DNA from: WVZH01 sp034430895
GTDB taxonomy: Bacteria; Chloroflexota; Anaerolineae; Anaerolineales; E44-bin32
DNA length: 64,000 nt
NCBI GenBank assembly: GCA_034430895.1
Contig: DAOUDW010000049.1
Span: 62,001-126,000 of the forward strand
Direction of reading: 5' to 3'
The translations under genes and the position numbers were made by a program. Below, one piece after another: positions 9,232-19,207 of this stretch (positions are counted from its first letter, which is position 1; each line of letters begins with the position of its first letter). A model generated the notes under the pieces. That model worked only from the letters and a program-made list of their open reading frames with translations, did no database searches and had not been told where the DNA came from.

Positions 9232-9437
9232 TTTCCCTCCAATACATACCCACAATGTCCTTAGGAAGATTGCCTCGTCGATCTACAACCGGCAGCATTC
9301 GATGGAGAAGCAAGGAGATGATCAATGGGCTTCTGCTATTAAAACATAATCGGCTTCCCATCGTGTGTGTGTCTTGCTTGGATTTTGAGCATATCAACAG
9401 GGCTGGGAACAATTATAGATATATGGTACGATTTGCT

Positions 9438-9447
9438 TTGTATACAA
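9438..9447. promoter_or_regulatory. Perfect 10-bp palindrome upstream of the AbrB-fold gene
   Basis: TTGTATACAA is a perfect palindrome 28 bp before the start of the AbrB-fold regulator gene and lies between two divergent genes. It may be the regulator's own operator. This is inference from position and symmetry only. Confidence 0.3.
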
Positions 9448-9475
9448 GTTTTACACAATTTTTCTTGGAGAGAAC

Positions 9476-9721
9476 ATGTCGAAATCGGAAAAGCGCCACT
9501 TCTACGGCTCGGTCACGGTTAGCGAACGCGGGCAGATTGTCATTCCTGCAAGTGCCCGACGCGATTTTAAAATCAAGGCAGGCGACAAACTACTCGTGGT
9601 TGGCGATCTGGATAGGGGCATCGCCATGGCCAAACAATCGATGGTCATGGAGTATATGGAGGAAATGTCATCCTTGTTCAATGCTGCAGAAGAAGATGAT
9701 GACGTAGAAGATTCGCAGTAA
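9476..9721 (+). CDS. AbrB/MazE/SpoVT-type swapped-hairpin DNA-binding protein
   Basis: This 81-residue protein carries the swapped-hairpin AbrB domain at about residues 8-50, with the typical sequence VSERGQIVIPASARRDFKIK followed by AGDKLLVVG. Such proteins bind DNA as dimers and act as transcription regulators or antitoxins. The C-terminal ~30 residues are acidic (EEDDDVEDSQ). No toxin gene is adjacent; the gene 54 bp downstream encodes a large dikinase-like enzyme and is probably co-transcribed, so the protein may regulate that enzyme. TTGGAGAG gives a clear ribosome site. Confidence 0.88.
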   Translation: MSKSEKRHFYGSVTVSERGQIVIPASARRDFKIKAGDKLLVVGDLDRGIAMAKQSMVMEYMEEMSSLFNAAEEDDDVEDSQ

Positions 9722-9775
9722 CACTGCGATAAATATCGACAAGGTATCTCTCTTTATTAAAGGGTCTCTCTAATT

Positions 9776-12172
9776 ATGATTTGCAGTTTTAAGCAATTAG
9801 TTAATTCACAGGAGTCATCTGCCGGTGGCAAGGGAAGCATTTTGGCAAAACTCTATCGGACGGGCTATCCCGTGCCCGATGGATTCATCGTCCTGCCAAC
9901 AGCTTTTTCCGGGGACGAACTGGTTGGGGAGGCATGGGAGCAGATACAGAAACACACCGCACGTTTACGTCGTAAAAACAGCGATGCTAACTTTGCCGTC
10001 CGCTCTTCTGCGCTGAGTGAGGATTCGGCACAGGCATCCTATGCTGGAGAATTCGAGACGGTCTTGGACGTAGAAACGGATGCGCAAATCCGCGATGCCA
10101 TCCACAAGGTACGACGTTCACGGCACAGTCCCCGAGTCCAAATCTACAGCCAGGCGCAAATGCTGGATCAGAAAGACCACGAAATTGCAGTCATCGTACA
10201 GCGTCTAATCCGGGCGGATTTCTCGGGCGTGCTGTTCACCATCGACCCAATCACGGGAGATTGCATGCACATGACGGGTAATTTTGTCGAAGGAATGGGG
10301 GAGAAACTGGTTTCCGGGCAGACCAACGCGCAAACTTTCACCTTCGAGCGTCCTAAAGGAACGTACCGCGGACCAACTGAACTCAGCCGTCTCGCCCGTT
10401 CGCTCTACCGCAACGCTTGCAGGTTGGAGAAAGAATTGGGTTTTCCACAAGACATCGAATGGTCAATGGCGGGAAGAAAACTGTACGTTTTGCAGTCACG
10501 CCCTATTACAACCTTGAACGTCTACAAAGCGGACAGTGCTGAATGGAACGACAGTTTCCGGGGTAATTTCCTGTGGTCCGGCGCCAACCTGGTCGAAAAC
10601 GCACCGCACGTAATTACCCCCTTTTCCTGCTCTTTACGCAAAGGCCTCTCGTATGAAGGTGTGGATTTAAGTGACGGTTCTTCAATGGGATTGGATGGAT
10701 ATCCACTGGCGGGCATCATCGGCGGCCGTGGATACATAAACCTGAGCGTCCAGGTTTCTGCAATTCGTCCCTTCTTCGGCGGCGATTCCCGCAAGGCACT
10801 CGAGCAGGTTACTGCGTTTTGGGGAGAGATTCCGCAGGATGTGGAAATCCCGCTCGTCCCGATTTCACGCCGAATGTGGTGGTTCAAGGTGCTTCCGAAG
10901 GTGGCGTTAATTGGAATAAAAGTTGCGCGCATGCAGAAAAAGATACCCCAATTCGTCGCAGAGAACCCCCAATGTTGCGCCACGATGCGGCAGCGTATCG
11001 GCCAAGCCGATCGCACAGCCCTACTCGCCTTGTGGCGGGATGAAATCACGCCCTATTCCTTGTATGCCTTTTTTATCACCAATGCCGCAGCGTCGGACTT
11101 GCCTCATCGCCTGGAAAATGAGTTACGCGAGTTGGTCGGTTCGGAGGATGCCAATGCCCTGCTTTCCAATCTCAGCGGTCTGTCCTCCCCGTTGGAGAGT
11201 CTCGGGCCGGTGATCGGCCTCAGCAAAGTGGCGCGCGGCGAGATGAGCCGCCAAGCTTACATGGAAGCATACGGCCATCGGGGCGAGAACGAAATCGAAT
11301 ATGCCTGGCCGCGCCCCCTCGAGGATCCTGCCTGGCTCGAGCGTCAACTCGACGAGTATACGACGAATCCGGTGGACATCGAGTCACTTATGGCCAAACA
11401 GAACGCCGCATATCAGGCTGCATGGAAGCGTTTCTGCGAACGCTATCCGCGCAAGGTGAAGTCAATGCGAATGCGTCTGCAAAAAGCCGCACACGCTGCA
11501 CATCAGCGGGAAACGGTACGCTCGGAATCGACTCGCTGTTCGATGGTGATTCGCGCTTTCGCTCAGCGCGCCGGAGAGCTGACCGATCTCGGAGAGGATA
11601 TCTTCTTCTTGACCATAGCTGAAGTTCTCACTCTGCTTGCAGGTGACGATACCGCACATCGAATTATCCCCAAACGAAAAGAAACCTACGAAGGGTACCG
11701 TGTCCTGCCGCCATACCCGACAATCATCGTTGGCCGATTCAACCCCTTCGATTGGGCGGCAGATCCGAATCGACGTAGCGACATTTTCAATGCAAATGCT
11801 CCCATCACGGAAAACATCAATGAAGACAGCAACACGATTACGGGCGTTCCCGGGGCGCTCGGCATTGTCGAAGGGATTGTCCGCAGGCTGGTCCATTTGG
11901 AAGACAGCGATCAATTCCAGGCAGGGGAGATCCTGGTCACCACCTTGACCAACATCGGCTGGACACCGCTCTTCCCGCGCGCAGCGGCGATCATCACTGA
12001 CCTGGGCGCGCCGCTAAGTCACGCAGCGATCGTCGCCCGAGAGCTGGGAATTCCGGCCGTGGTCGGCTGCGGTGACGCCACGATGCGCCTGAAAACAGGC
12101 GACCGTATTCGCGTCAACGGTGGTCGGGGATTGGTCGAGATTCTTGAATCTATAAACCGCTCAGATGGATAG
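9776..12172 (+). CDS. PEP-utilising dikinase-like phosphotransferase (rifampin phosphotransferase / PEP synthase family)
   Basis: This 798-residue enzyme has an N-terminal ATP-grasp domain of the pyruvate-phosphate-dikinase type (about 1-265: SSAGGKGSILAKLYRTGYPV, AVRSSALSEDSAQASYAGEF, DIEWSMAGRKLYVLQSRPIT). A central ~400-residue domain follows, then a C-terminal phospho-histidine swivelling domain with LGAPLSHAAIVARELGIPAV, the acceptor being H749. It ends about 50 residues later, so it lacks the TIM-barrel PEP/pyruvate domain of PEP synthase. ATP-grasp, variable substrate domain, His domain is the plan of rifampin phosphotransferase (Rph), which uses ATP to phosphorylate the antibiotic. 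The true substrate is unknown. It is preceded by the AbrB-fold regulator and ends 18 bp from a convergent gene. Confidence 0.85.
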   Translation: MICSFKQLVNSQESSAGGKGSILAKLYRTGYPVPDGFIVLPTAFSGDELVGEAWEQIQKHTARLRRKNSDANFAVRSSALSEDSAQASYAGEFETVLDVETDAQIRDAIHKVRRSRHSPRVQIYSQAQMLDQKDHEIAVIVQRLIRADFSGVLFTIDPITGDCMHMTGNFVEGMGEKLVSGQTNAQTFTFERPKGTYRGPTELSRLARSLYRNACRLEKELGFPQDIEWSMAGRKLYVLQSRPITTLNVYKADSAEWNDSFRGNFLWSGANLVENAPHVITPFSCSLRKGLSYEGVDLSDGSSMGLDGYPLAGIIGGRGYINLSVQVSAIRPFFGGDSRKALEQVTAFWGEIPQDVEIPLVPISRRMWWFKVLPKVALIGIKVARMQKKIPQFVAENPQCCATMRQRIGQADRTALLALWRDEITPYSLYAFFITNAAASDLPHRLENELRELVGSEDANALLSNLSGLSSPLESLGPVIGLSKVARGEMSRQAYMEAYGHRGENEIEYAWPRPLEDPAWLERQLDEYTTNPVDIESLMAKQNAAYQAAWKRFCERYPRKVKSMRMRLQKAAHAAHQRETVRSESTRCSMVIRAFAQRAGELTDLGEDIFFLTIAEVLTLLAGDDTAHRIIPKRKETYEGYRVLPPYPTIIVGRFNPFDWAADPNRRSDIFNANAPITENINEDSNTITGVPGALGIVEGIVRRLVHLEDSDQFQAGEILVTTLTNIGWTPLFPRAAAIITDLGAPLSHAAIVARELGIPAVVGCGDATMRLKTGDRIRVNGGRGLVEILESINRSDG

Positions 12173-12190
12173 CAGAATTGCGAATAAACG

Positions 12191-12946
12191 CTACTCCTGC
12201 AATTCAGGATTGTGCAGGCGGAAAGTGTACATCTTGTCGCATTCGACGAAACCCATTGGGCAATCCCCCTTCCCGAGCGAGGTTTCGAACGTTCCGGCAG
12301 CGAGAGGTACGTCGACCTCAAACCAGGTAAACGGAAAATATGTGATGTGCGGGAAAGTTTTACTTTCGCATTCCATTTGTGCGTTCATGGGCACGTCGCC
12401 AGTTTCACCATCGGGTTCGACAGTCTCATCGATCTGTAAGGTAACGATGAAATCGTCGCAGCTGCCTGTGATGGTAGCTATGGCCACACCTTGCCCTGTA
12501 ATGTCGCATCTTGTAGGATCGCCTTGCAGGAAGCCCTCATTGAAATATTCGAAGTAGCAACCGACCTCACCGGTCACCTTGGATCCGGAGATTTCGACCA
12601 TACAGGTCACCCTGCCCCAACCGGTGATTTCTCCGATCTCTCTGATCCCACCGGGAGACCAGGTCCAGTTCTCGATCATCTCGACTTCCATGAAAATAGG
12701 ACCCTCGGGGCACGAACTATACGGCGTACCCTCCCCAGTGAACTCCCCGGCCGATCCGGCGGCTTCTTCGAGAGATTCTCCCATTTGTCCCGAATCCGCA
12801 GATGAATCTCCCTGTTGCGCAGATTCATCTTCCGCTGAACCCATTGACCCAGCCGTGCTGCATGACACCAGTATACTAATCGACAACAAACTCAACAGAA
12901 CAGCAATCCCCCAGACGTTTGTACGACTTGAAGATCTGAGTGACAT
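12191..12946 (-). CDS. Predicted lipoprotein, unknown function
   Basis: The product is a 251-residue lipoprotein. A signal segment ends with LVSC near residue 29, followed by a Ser/Glu/Gly-rich linker of ~45 residues (AEDESAQQGDSSADSGQMGE) and then a beta-rich domain with several cysteines that could form disulfides. No family is recognised. The linker resembles the flexible tether used by surface lipoproteins. GCGGAG precedes the ATG. It runs toward the dikinase gene with an 18-bp gap and no obvious terminator. Confidence 0.72.
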   Translation of the reverse strand: MSLRSSSRTNVWGIAVLLSLLSISILVSCSTAGSMGSAEDESAQQGDSSADSGQMGESLEEAAGSAGEFTGEGTPYSSCPEGPIFMEVEMIENWTWSPGGIREIGEITGWGRVTCMVEISGSKVTGEVGCYFEYFNEGFLQGDPTRCDITGQGVAIATITGSCDDFIVTLQIDETVEPDGETGDVPMNAQMECESKTFPHITYFPFTWFEVDVPLAAGTFETSLGKGDCPMGFVECDKMYTFRLHNPELQE

Positions 12947-13488
12947 CGATTACTCCGCTTCGATTGCTTATTACCGGCTCAATATCGGCAAACGTAGGAT
13001 TCCAGGATTCCAACAATCGTCAATGAAACCGGATTCTGATGCACGAATATATCGCTTCACAGAATTCCCCCGGATTCCAAGCCGAATTTGATCTCGTTAT
13101 TTGTATCATGCTTTTTAAGTATCTCAAAGGCCAGCTCGATGCTACAGCTACCTGCTAACTCATACAAGACTCGGTGACACACCCGGCGTTTCGTTCAATA
13201 CAGGCATCCAACGCTGCACTGCGGGTTGTTAATTGTTAAGCGACGTTGAGGAACACCTCACACCCGAATTTCCCATTCAAGGACAAGATTCCACAGGTGC
13301 AGGGCACAGGTTACAATATACCCACCGCTGAAGAAATTCGCCATATGCTGGATCGTTTCAGTACGGCATGGACGGATATCCTGCCGCGCAGCTTCGCAGC
13401 GGGTTAACCGATCTCCATCCGATTATCCCCAGTCTATCGACAGGGAGAATTGGCAAGATCAACAAACATATCAACGGAGAAATGATAA
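12947..13488. other. Gene-free 540 bp upstream of hom
   Basis: No protein gene, RNA gene or strong repeat is seen. The stretch lies between the start of a minus-strand lipoprotein gene and the start of hom, so it should hold promoters for both. I cannot point to convincing -35/-10 pairs. Confidence 0.4.
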
Positions 13489-14523
13489 ATGAAAACCGTT
13501 CGTGTAGCACTCATCGGATTTGGAAACGTGGGACAAGGTTTCGCAGAAATCCTCCGCGATCGAGGTGAAAGTTATGCGGATATCTTCGGTCTAGATATTC
13601 GCATCGTCGCCGTCAGTGATTTGCACTTTGGCGCGGTGTATCATTCGGACGGCCTGGATCCAGCCTCATTGTTATCCATGGTTCAGGAGAATGACTCGTT
13701 CGCCAACTTCGCACCCGCCGACGAGACCGGATGGGACGCTTCAACAACGATAGCGAAATCCAATGCAGACGTCATCGCGGAAATCAGCTTCACGGACTTA
13801 GAAACCGGCGAACCCGCCACGACTCACCTTCGTCAGGCGCTAGAAAATGGCAAACACGTCATCACGACAAACAAAGGTCCCCTCGCCTTGCACTTCGAAG
13901 AACTCAACCGGATTGCGCAAGAGAACGACGTGCAGATCGGATATGAAGGCACGGTGATGAGCGGAACCCCGGCGTTACACCTCGGCATGGACGTGCTGCG
14001 CAGCGCGGGCGTTCGAAAAATCGAAGGCATCCTCAACGGCACGACCAATTACATCCTGACAGAAATGGCGAATGGCCTTTCCTATGAAGCCGCACTGAAA
14101 GAAGCGCAGCGACTTGGGTATGCAGAAGCCGATCCGCGCGGCGACGTAGAAGGCCATGACGCGGCCGCCAAGGTTGCAATTCTCTGTACGGTGCTGATGG
14201 GTAAAACGATGAAACCCGACCAGGTTGAATGCACGGGCATTACCGGCCTGGATCAGAAACAAATTCAGGAAGCTCGCCAAAACGGACAATGTTGGAAGTT
14301 GATCGGCAGTATTGAGAAAATCAACGGGGAAGTGAAGGCGACTGTGAAACCGATTTGTCTACCCATGACTCACCCATTTTCCGCTGTCAACGGCGCCACG
14401 AACGCCATTCACTACACCACGGATTTACTCGGTGAAGTAACCCTGATCGGACCTGGTGCAGGGCGAGCGGAAACCGGATTGGCGTTGGTCAACGATTTAA
14501 TTTCGATTTATCGCAGTACATAG
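13489..14523 (+). CDS. hom: Homoserine dehydrogenase
   Basis: This 344-residue enzyme reduces aspartate semialdehyde to homoserine, the branch point to threonine and methionine. It begins with the NAD(P) motif VALIGFGNVGQGFAEIL. It also has the family signatures ITTNKGPLALHFEELN (about 124), YEGTVMSGTPALH (about 152), INGTTNYIL-type LNGTTNYIL (about 181) and RLGYAEADPRGDVEGHDAAA (about 207-226). It lacks the C-terminal ACT domain of many bacterial forms, so threonine feedback through that domain is not expected. GGAG before the ATG fixes the start. No other threonine-pathway gene is adjacent. Confidence 0.93.
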   Translation: MKTVRVALIGFGNVGQGFAEILRDRGESYADIFGLDIRIVAVSDLHFGAVYHSDGLDPASLLSMVQENDSFANFAPADETGWDASTTIAKSNADVIAEISFTDLETGEPATTHLRQALENGKHVITTNKGPLALHFEELNRIAQENDVQIGYEGTVMSGTPALHLGMDVLRSAGVRKIEGILNGTTNYILTEMANGLSYEAALKEAQRLGYAEADPRGDVEGHDAAAKVAILCTVLMGKTMKPDQVECTGITGLDQKQIQEARQNGQCWKLIGSIEKINGEVKATVKPICLPMTHPFSAVNGATNAIHYTTDLLGEVTLIGPGAGRAETGLALVNDLISIYRST

Positions 14524-14717
14524 CATTCTCAGTTCTAATTCACTTAACTTGTAGACAGGTTGGTTTCAGAACGCATGTTTGCTTAAAGTGAAAAGCAAAA
14601 CCTACGCAATCTCCGCGCACAACAGTTGTATACTCGATTTATTCGTCTCCACGATACAGCACCCCGAAAATTCATTGCTTTCCCTTTCTGGGAAACCCTT
14701 TCCATCCCGCAACAACG

Positions 14718-14771
14718 GTAACCTTCTGGTAACTTTCCCGTAAACGCTGCGAAAACATCCTTCCCTACACT
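14718..14771 (+). promoter_or_regulatory. Four 11-bp direct repeats and -10 box upstream of the acyltransferase gene
   Basis: GTAAC-like half-sites start at 14718 (GTAAC), 14729 (GTAAC), 14740 (GTAAA) and 14751 (GAAAAC), spaced exactly 11 bp, with TACACT (14766-14771) 9 bp after the last. Direct repeats one helical turn apart next to a -10 box are typical of OmpR/PhoB-family activators such as Pho boxes. The first 17 bp, GTAACCTTCTGGTAACT, recur exactly (inverted) in front of the gene at 35894-38383. Confidence 0.55.
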
Positions 14772-14795
14772 AGAAGCATAGAGAAACAGCAATCC

Positions 14796-16754
14796 ATGGC
14801 AGAGCGGACTCGTGAAAGCAGTCCCCCAATTACGCCAGGGAAGGGTGAAATGATACAGACCTCGACTTCAATGACCGTAAAGACCCGATTGCCCTATTTG
14901 GCAGGGTTGGACGGGCTTCGAGCGATATCGGTTTTAGCCGTCATCTTCTATCACGCCAACATCTCCTGGGCTGTCGGTGGTTATTTGGGAGTGGAAAGCT
15001 TTTTCGTCATCTCGGGATACCTGATCACCTCTTTGCTGCTGCGAGAGTATCTGGCGAACAAGCAACTCGCGCTAGGCCGCTTCTGGCTGCATCGAGCGCG
15101 GCGGTTGCTGCCGGCGCTTTGTCTCGTGCTGGTCGCAGTCGTTCCGCTGGCCAGGTGGCTGGCGCCAGATGCGCTGCCGCGCTTGCGGGAGGACATCCCC
15201 GGCGCATTGCTTTACGCCAGCAACTGGGTCTTCGTCTCGCGAGAGATCCCCTATTTCGAGCAGTTCGCCCGTCCACCGCTCCTCCAACACCTCTGGTCGC
15301 TGGCCGTCGAAGAACAGTTCTATCTCGTCTGGCCGCTGTTGCTCTGGGGAATCTTCCGCATTTTTCGCCTGCGCAGCGCTAAAAAGACTTCCCGGCTCGC
15401 TGTTCCGATGTTCTTGCTCGCCGGAGCCACGTTCGCACTCATGATCAGTATGCATGATCCACACGCCGATCCCTCCCGGGTTTACTACGGCACAGACACG
15501 CGGGCAACCGGGTTTCTTCTTGGCGCCGGACTGGCCATGCTCTCGAAACCAGGGTGCGGAATATCTCACCGGAACAGGATAAGCAACGCGGCGGGCATTA
15601 CGGGCCTGCTGGGATTGCTCTGGCTCTTCTCTAATCTGCACGAGCATGAAGCTTTCCTCTACCGCGGCGGCTTTCTCCTCGCCGCCGTACTCACCTGCCT
15701 GGTAATCCTGGCGGTCTCAAACCCCCGGACACAGCTTTCCAGGCTGTTGGGCCGCCGGCCGCTGCGCTGGCTGGGCACACGCAGCTACGGCATCTACCTC
15801 TGGCACTGGCCCCTGATGGCTGCCTGGAATTGGGGAGGCGGATCAGCGCAGCCCAATGGGGTCACACTTGCGCTTCAGTTGGTTTTGACGGGTTTGCTGG
15901 CAGAGTTCAGTTACCGCTGGATCGAGCAGCCCATCCGCAAACAGGGACTGCATTCGTGGTGGTTGGACTCAACGAAGGTGTTCGGTGGCCTGCGTACCAA
16001 TGCCGCTTCCGTGGCCGGTATGTTGATCGTGGCGGGATACATCGTCGTTCAGCCTACCGCTGCCGCTTCGTCACAGGTCAATGCCGCGATCTCAACATCG
16101 CCGACCCCAACCATCTCATCCCAAGCCGCCGCAGAACCGGAAGCACCGGACCCGCACCTTTCCTATGCATCCAACCCCGGTCAGAACGTCGCGCTATCCG
16201 ACATTTATGTTGAAGGGTCGAGTATCACGGTCACAGCCGAAGATGCTCCGCAAACCACTAACCCGCTTCGCCTCACCTTCATCGGTGACTCGATCATGGA
16301 AAGCGTCGAACCCTGGATCCAAAAGGAATTCGCCCCCGGCAGTTACTGTCTGGATGCGGTTCGTAACCGCCGCATGCAGGACGTCGTGAACTTGATCCCG
16401 CAGTTGGCCGCGGAGAACTGCCTTACGCAGACGGTCGTCATTCATCTGGGAACCAACGTTCCCTTCGAAGATGAGGTCTTCGATGACGTAATGAGCGGTC
16501 TGCTGAAACACGGTGTGACGCGCGTGCTCTTTATCAACGTGAGGCGACCGGTGGCCTGGGAGGCGGTTGCCAACAATCAGGTGCTCAAGGGTGTGAATCG
16601 CTGGCCGCAGGCGGAACTCGTCGATTGGCACAAGCTTTCTGAAGAACAACCGGGCTGGTTCTGTGAAGATTCCGTTCACCCAAGCCACACCGGCGCAGCG
16701 GCTTACGTTGAGGCCATTCGGGAAGCACTGGGGGACGAAATCGCCGAGCTTTAA
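14796..16754 (+). CDS. Acyltransferase-3 membrane protein fused to an SGNH hydrolase domain (OafA/YrhL type)
   Basis: A 652-residue fusion. Residues about 30-400 form the polytopic acyltransferase-3 domain with family motifs: LDGLRAISVLAVIFYHAN (catalytic-type RxxxxxxVxxxH), a WSLAVEEQFYLVWPLL motif near 167-182, and SYGIYLWHWPL further on. A linker rich in Ala/Ser/Pro leads to a C-terminal SGNH domain (about 490-652) with TFIGDSIMESV (GDS block I) and the block V DSVHPSHTG. Such fusions O-acetylate peptidoglycan or envelope polysaccharide. The start is ambiguous: ATG 14796 has a weak ribosome site, while an ATG at 14850 follows GGGAAGGG. Downstream is a shared terminator. Confidence 0.87.
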   Translation: MAERTRESSPPITPGKGEMIQTSTSMTVKTRLPYLAGLDGLRAISVLAVIFYHANISWAVGGYLGVESFFVISGYLITSLLLREYLANKQLALGRFWLHRARRLLPALCLVLVAVVPLARWLAPDALPRLREDIPGALLYASNWVFVSREIPYFEQFARPPLLQHLWSLAVEEQFYLVWPLLLWGIFRIFRLRSAKKTSRLAVPMFLLAGATFALMISMHDPHADPSRVYYGTDTRATGFLLGAGLAMLSKPGCGISHRNRISNAAGITGLLGLLWLFSNLHEHEAFLYRGGFLLAAVLTCLVILAVSNPRTQLSRLLGRRPLRWLGTRSYGIYLWHWPLMAAWNWGGGSAQPNGVTLALQLVLTGLLAEFSYRWIEQPIRKQGLHSWWLDSTKVFGGLRTNAASVAGMLIVAGYIVVQPTAAASSQVNAAISTSPTPTISSQAAAEPEAPDPHLSYASNPGQNVALSDIYVEGSSITVTAEDAPQTTNPLRLTFIGDSIMESVEPWIQKEFAPGSYCLDAVRNRRMQDVVNLIPQLAAENCLTQTVVIHLGTNVPFEDEVFDDVMSGLLKHGVTRVLFINVRRPVAWEAVANNQVLKGVNRWPQAELVDWHKLSEEQPGWFCEDSVHPSHTGAAAYVEAIREALGDEIAEL

Positions 16755-16777
16755 CAATGTTATTCGATTTGGGAAAC

Positions 16778-16809
16778 AACAAAGTGGCTAAGACAATAGC
16801 CACTTTGTT
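16778..16809. terminator. Bidirectional intrinsic terminator
   Basis: A 13-bp perfect stem (16778-16790 with 16797-16809, ending in ACAAAGTGGCTA / TAGCCACTTTGT) has a six-base loop and is flanked by ATTTT on the plus side and TGTTT on the minus side. It lies between convergent genes and can serve both. Confidence 0.8.
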
Positions 16810-16828
16810 ATTTTAGAAATACAAGAGA

Positions 16829-19207
16829 TCACTCATACGCCAGCGACTGACGTACGCTGACCTGCGTGGCGCGCAGCGCCGGAAGAATGCTGGCCAATGA
16901 AGAAAGCGCGACGATAACCAGCAACCACAAGAAGACGGCCTGCACGGAGTAGTTGAACTCAAGGGGCACGCGAATCAGCGTGTCGGCAACGGCATCGCCG
17001 AAGAGTTGCGCACTGGGGTAGCTTAGCGGTACCGCCAGCAACCAACTCAACAGCCCGATGAACAAGCCCTCTCCGATGACGGACAGCGCCACGGAACCCG
17101 AAGTAGCGCCGATGGCGCGCATCATTCCGATCTCCCTGGTCCGCTCGACTACGTTGATCGACATGGTGCTGGCCAACCCCAGACTCCCCACAATGGCCGC
17201 CAGTGTAACCCCAACCATCAGGATGTAGACAACGCCCGAAAACATCGATTGATCGTTTTCACGTTCCTCGATGGCGCTCTGGATTTCAACGCTGTTGATT
17301 CCTGCTTTACTCAGTGCTGATTCCATCGTATTGCCGACGCGCAGCTGCGTATCCCGATCGTGTGAATCCGTTCGACCAAGTATCATGTTGCCTGCGCTGC
17401 TGTCCCCGGCCTCGTCCACCGTTGCTTCCAGCGGAACGAAGCTCTCTCGCCCGCCATTACGCATGCCGATCACCAGACCTACCACCGTCCAGGTGGACTG
17501 TCGTCCGCGAAGCACAAGTTCGATTTCATCCCCAACATGAATGCCCTGTTCTTCAGCGATGCGTCGATTGAGTAGAACTGACCACTCATCCTGCGGTTCG
17601 AGGCCGCGGCCTTCCACGATGCGCGGGGAGAACATGGCCGAGTTGTCGGGGACGCCCCAGAGGTACATCTCACGCAGATTATCTTCCGGCAGAGAGATCG
17701 CAGCCCAGTTTCCGCTCCAAACCTCCACATATTCCAACGCCGGCAGCCCTGCTACCGCCTGTTCCACAACCGCGTTTTCATAAACCCGGTCGAGCTGCAC
17801 CTTCACATCATGCCCCAGGTCTGAGAAGAGAGACTCGAAGGTGTTGTCCATCGAATCTTTGATGCTCATCACTCCTACGAACAACGTTCCGCCCAGAACC
17901 AGTGTTGAAAGCGTCAGCACGACGCGGGCTTTACTGCGAAATGTGTTCCGCACGCTGAGTACCAGCGGTCGTGGCAGACATCGAATGCGTGCGGCGATTC
18001 GATCGAGCGGACCCGCGTGCTCCGCATCTCCCAGGCCGCGTGACCCAATGGCTTCCCGAGCTGTTTTCCGGGCAGCGGCAATTACAGGCACGAGCGCGCC
18101 GAACAACGGAACAATAAAAGCAACGCCAATTTGAATGAGAATCGCCCGTGGCGCAATCTGGAATGAATCGAGAGGTACGTTGAACGAGTCAAGCGTCCAA
18201 TTGGATATCAGATAAGCTACGATGACGGCAATCGGCACAGCGATGAGCAATGCCACCAATCCGTGGATCAGTGCTGTAGCCAGATAAATTCGTATCACGC
18301 GTCCGGAAGTGGCACCAAACACCTTCATCACGCCCACCTGCCAAACCTGGCGTGCGATGATGGCATTCATCGTATTGACAATCAAGAAGCCACTTAAGAG
18401 AAGCGAACCGATCCCCATCATCCCCATGATGAGCATCACTGTGTCGACCTGCTCTTGCGCCCAGTGGACCTCTGGATCAGTGATGAAGTAGCCTTCCCCT
18501 TTCATCGAAAAGCCCTGTATTTCCAGATTCTGTCGAAGCCGCACCACGGCTTGCTGTGCAGCCTCCTGCGAGAAAGTCTCGAGTCGGATCATCAGTCCAT
18601 TAAACCCCTCAGGAAACCCTGTTAAGTGAGCGGCCATCTGCGGCGTGGCGTAGAACGTCCCCTCGCCGGTGTACTGTGGCGGTGGTACGATCTGCCCTCG
18701 CGCCACGCCCTCGACGGTTAGCCGATGCTCCCCCTGCCCACTCTCAACGATAATCGTCGTGCCGGACGATATGTCGTAGTAGTTGGCGGACAAGCGCTCG
18801 ACGGTTAATGTCTCAGCATCAGGCCAGACGCCGGAGATCAACTCAACGCGGTTGATATGCTGCGCATTGTAGTCGTCTTGTGAAATCAGCCGCATCTTTC
18901 GCCACTCGGAATCCCCCTCGAAACGCCAGCGAAGCTGATCCTCACTGATGCACTCCACATCAGCGAACTGTGGATCGGCTTCAATCGAAGCGACGAGGTC
19001 TTGATCGAGGCGGTTGACCATCCAAAAACGGATATGCGCCATGACTGCCGCCTGATGCGATTCGACCAAACGCGAACGCGTGATTTCAGACATTCCGAAC
19101 GCGATTCCAACCGCGTTGATACCGATTGCCATGGCGAGAATGACCAGGATGGTTCGGGCCTTGTTGTTGGATAAATCACGCCATATCTTGCGTAACGTTA
19201 TATTCAT
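16829..19207 (-). CDS. ABC transporter permease, FtsX/MacB type (first paralogue)
   Basis: The 792-residue permease has two FtsX-like units. It starts with a helix (ARTILVILAMAIGINAVGI), then an extracytoplasmic domain (~45-265), three helices around 270-390, a further helix near 435 starting a second extracytoplasmic domain, and three final helices from about 680. The sequence GLASTMSINVVERTREIGMMRAIGAT is the classic FtsX/MacB cytoplasmic loop. The family exports lipoproteins, peptides or other substrates, or acts mechanically on envelope enzymes. An ATG 48 bp further upstream exists, but AAGGAAAGGA supports 19207. It is the third gene of an operon with the ATPase at 21695 and the paralogue at 19329. 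Confidence 0.88.
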   Translation of the reverse strand: MNITLRKIWRDLSNNKARTILVILAMAIGINAVGIAFGMSEITRSRLVESHQAAVMAHIRFWMVNRLDQDLVASIEADPQFADVECISEDQLRWRFEGDSEWRKMRLISQDDYNAQHINRVELISGVWPDAETLTVERLSANYYDISSGTTIIVESGQGEHRLTVEGVARGQIVPPPQYTGEGTFYATPQMAAHLTGFPEGFNGLMIRLETFSQEAAQQAVVRLRQNLEIQGFSMKGEGYFITDPEVHWAQEQVDTVMLIMGMMGIGSLLLSGFLIVNTMNAIIARQVWQVGVMKVFGATSGRVIRIYLATALIHGLVALLIAVPIAVIVAYLISNWTLDSFNVPLDSFQIAPRAILIQIGVAFIVPLFGALVPVIAAARKTAREAIGSRGLGDAEHAGPLDRIAARIRCLPRPLVLSVRNTFRSKARVVLTLSTLVLGGTLFVGVMSIKDSMDNTFESLFSDLGHDVKVQLDRVYENAVVEQAVAGLPALEYVEVWSGNWAAISLPEDNLREMYLWGVPDNSAMFSPRIVEGRGLEPQDEWSVLLNRRIAEEQGIHVGDEIELVLRGRQSTWTVVGLVIGMRNGGRESFVPLEATVDEAGDSSAGNMILGRTDSHDRDTQLRVGNTMESALSKAGINSVEIQSAIEERENDQSMFSGVVYILMVGVTLAAIVGSLGLASTMSINVVERTREIGMMRAIGATSGSVALSVIGEGLFIGLLSWLLAVPLSYPSAQLFGDAVADTLIRVPLEFNYSVQAVFLWLLVIVALSSLASILPALRATQVSVRQSLAYE

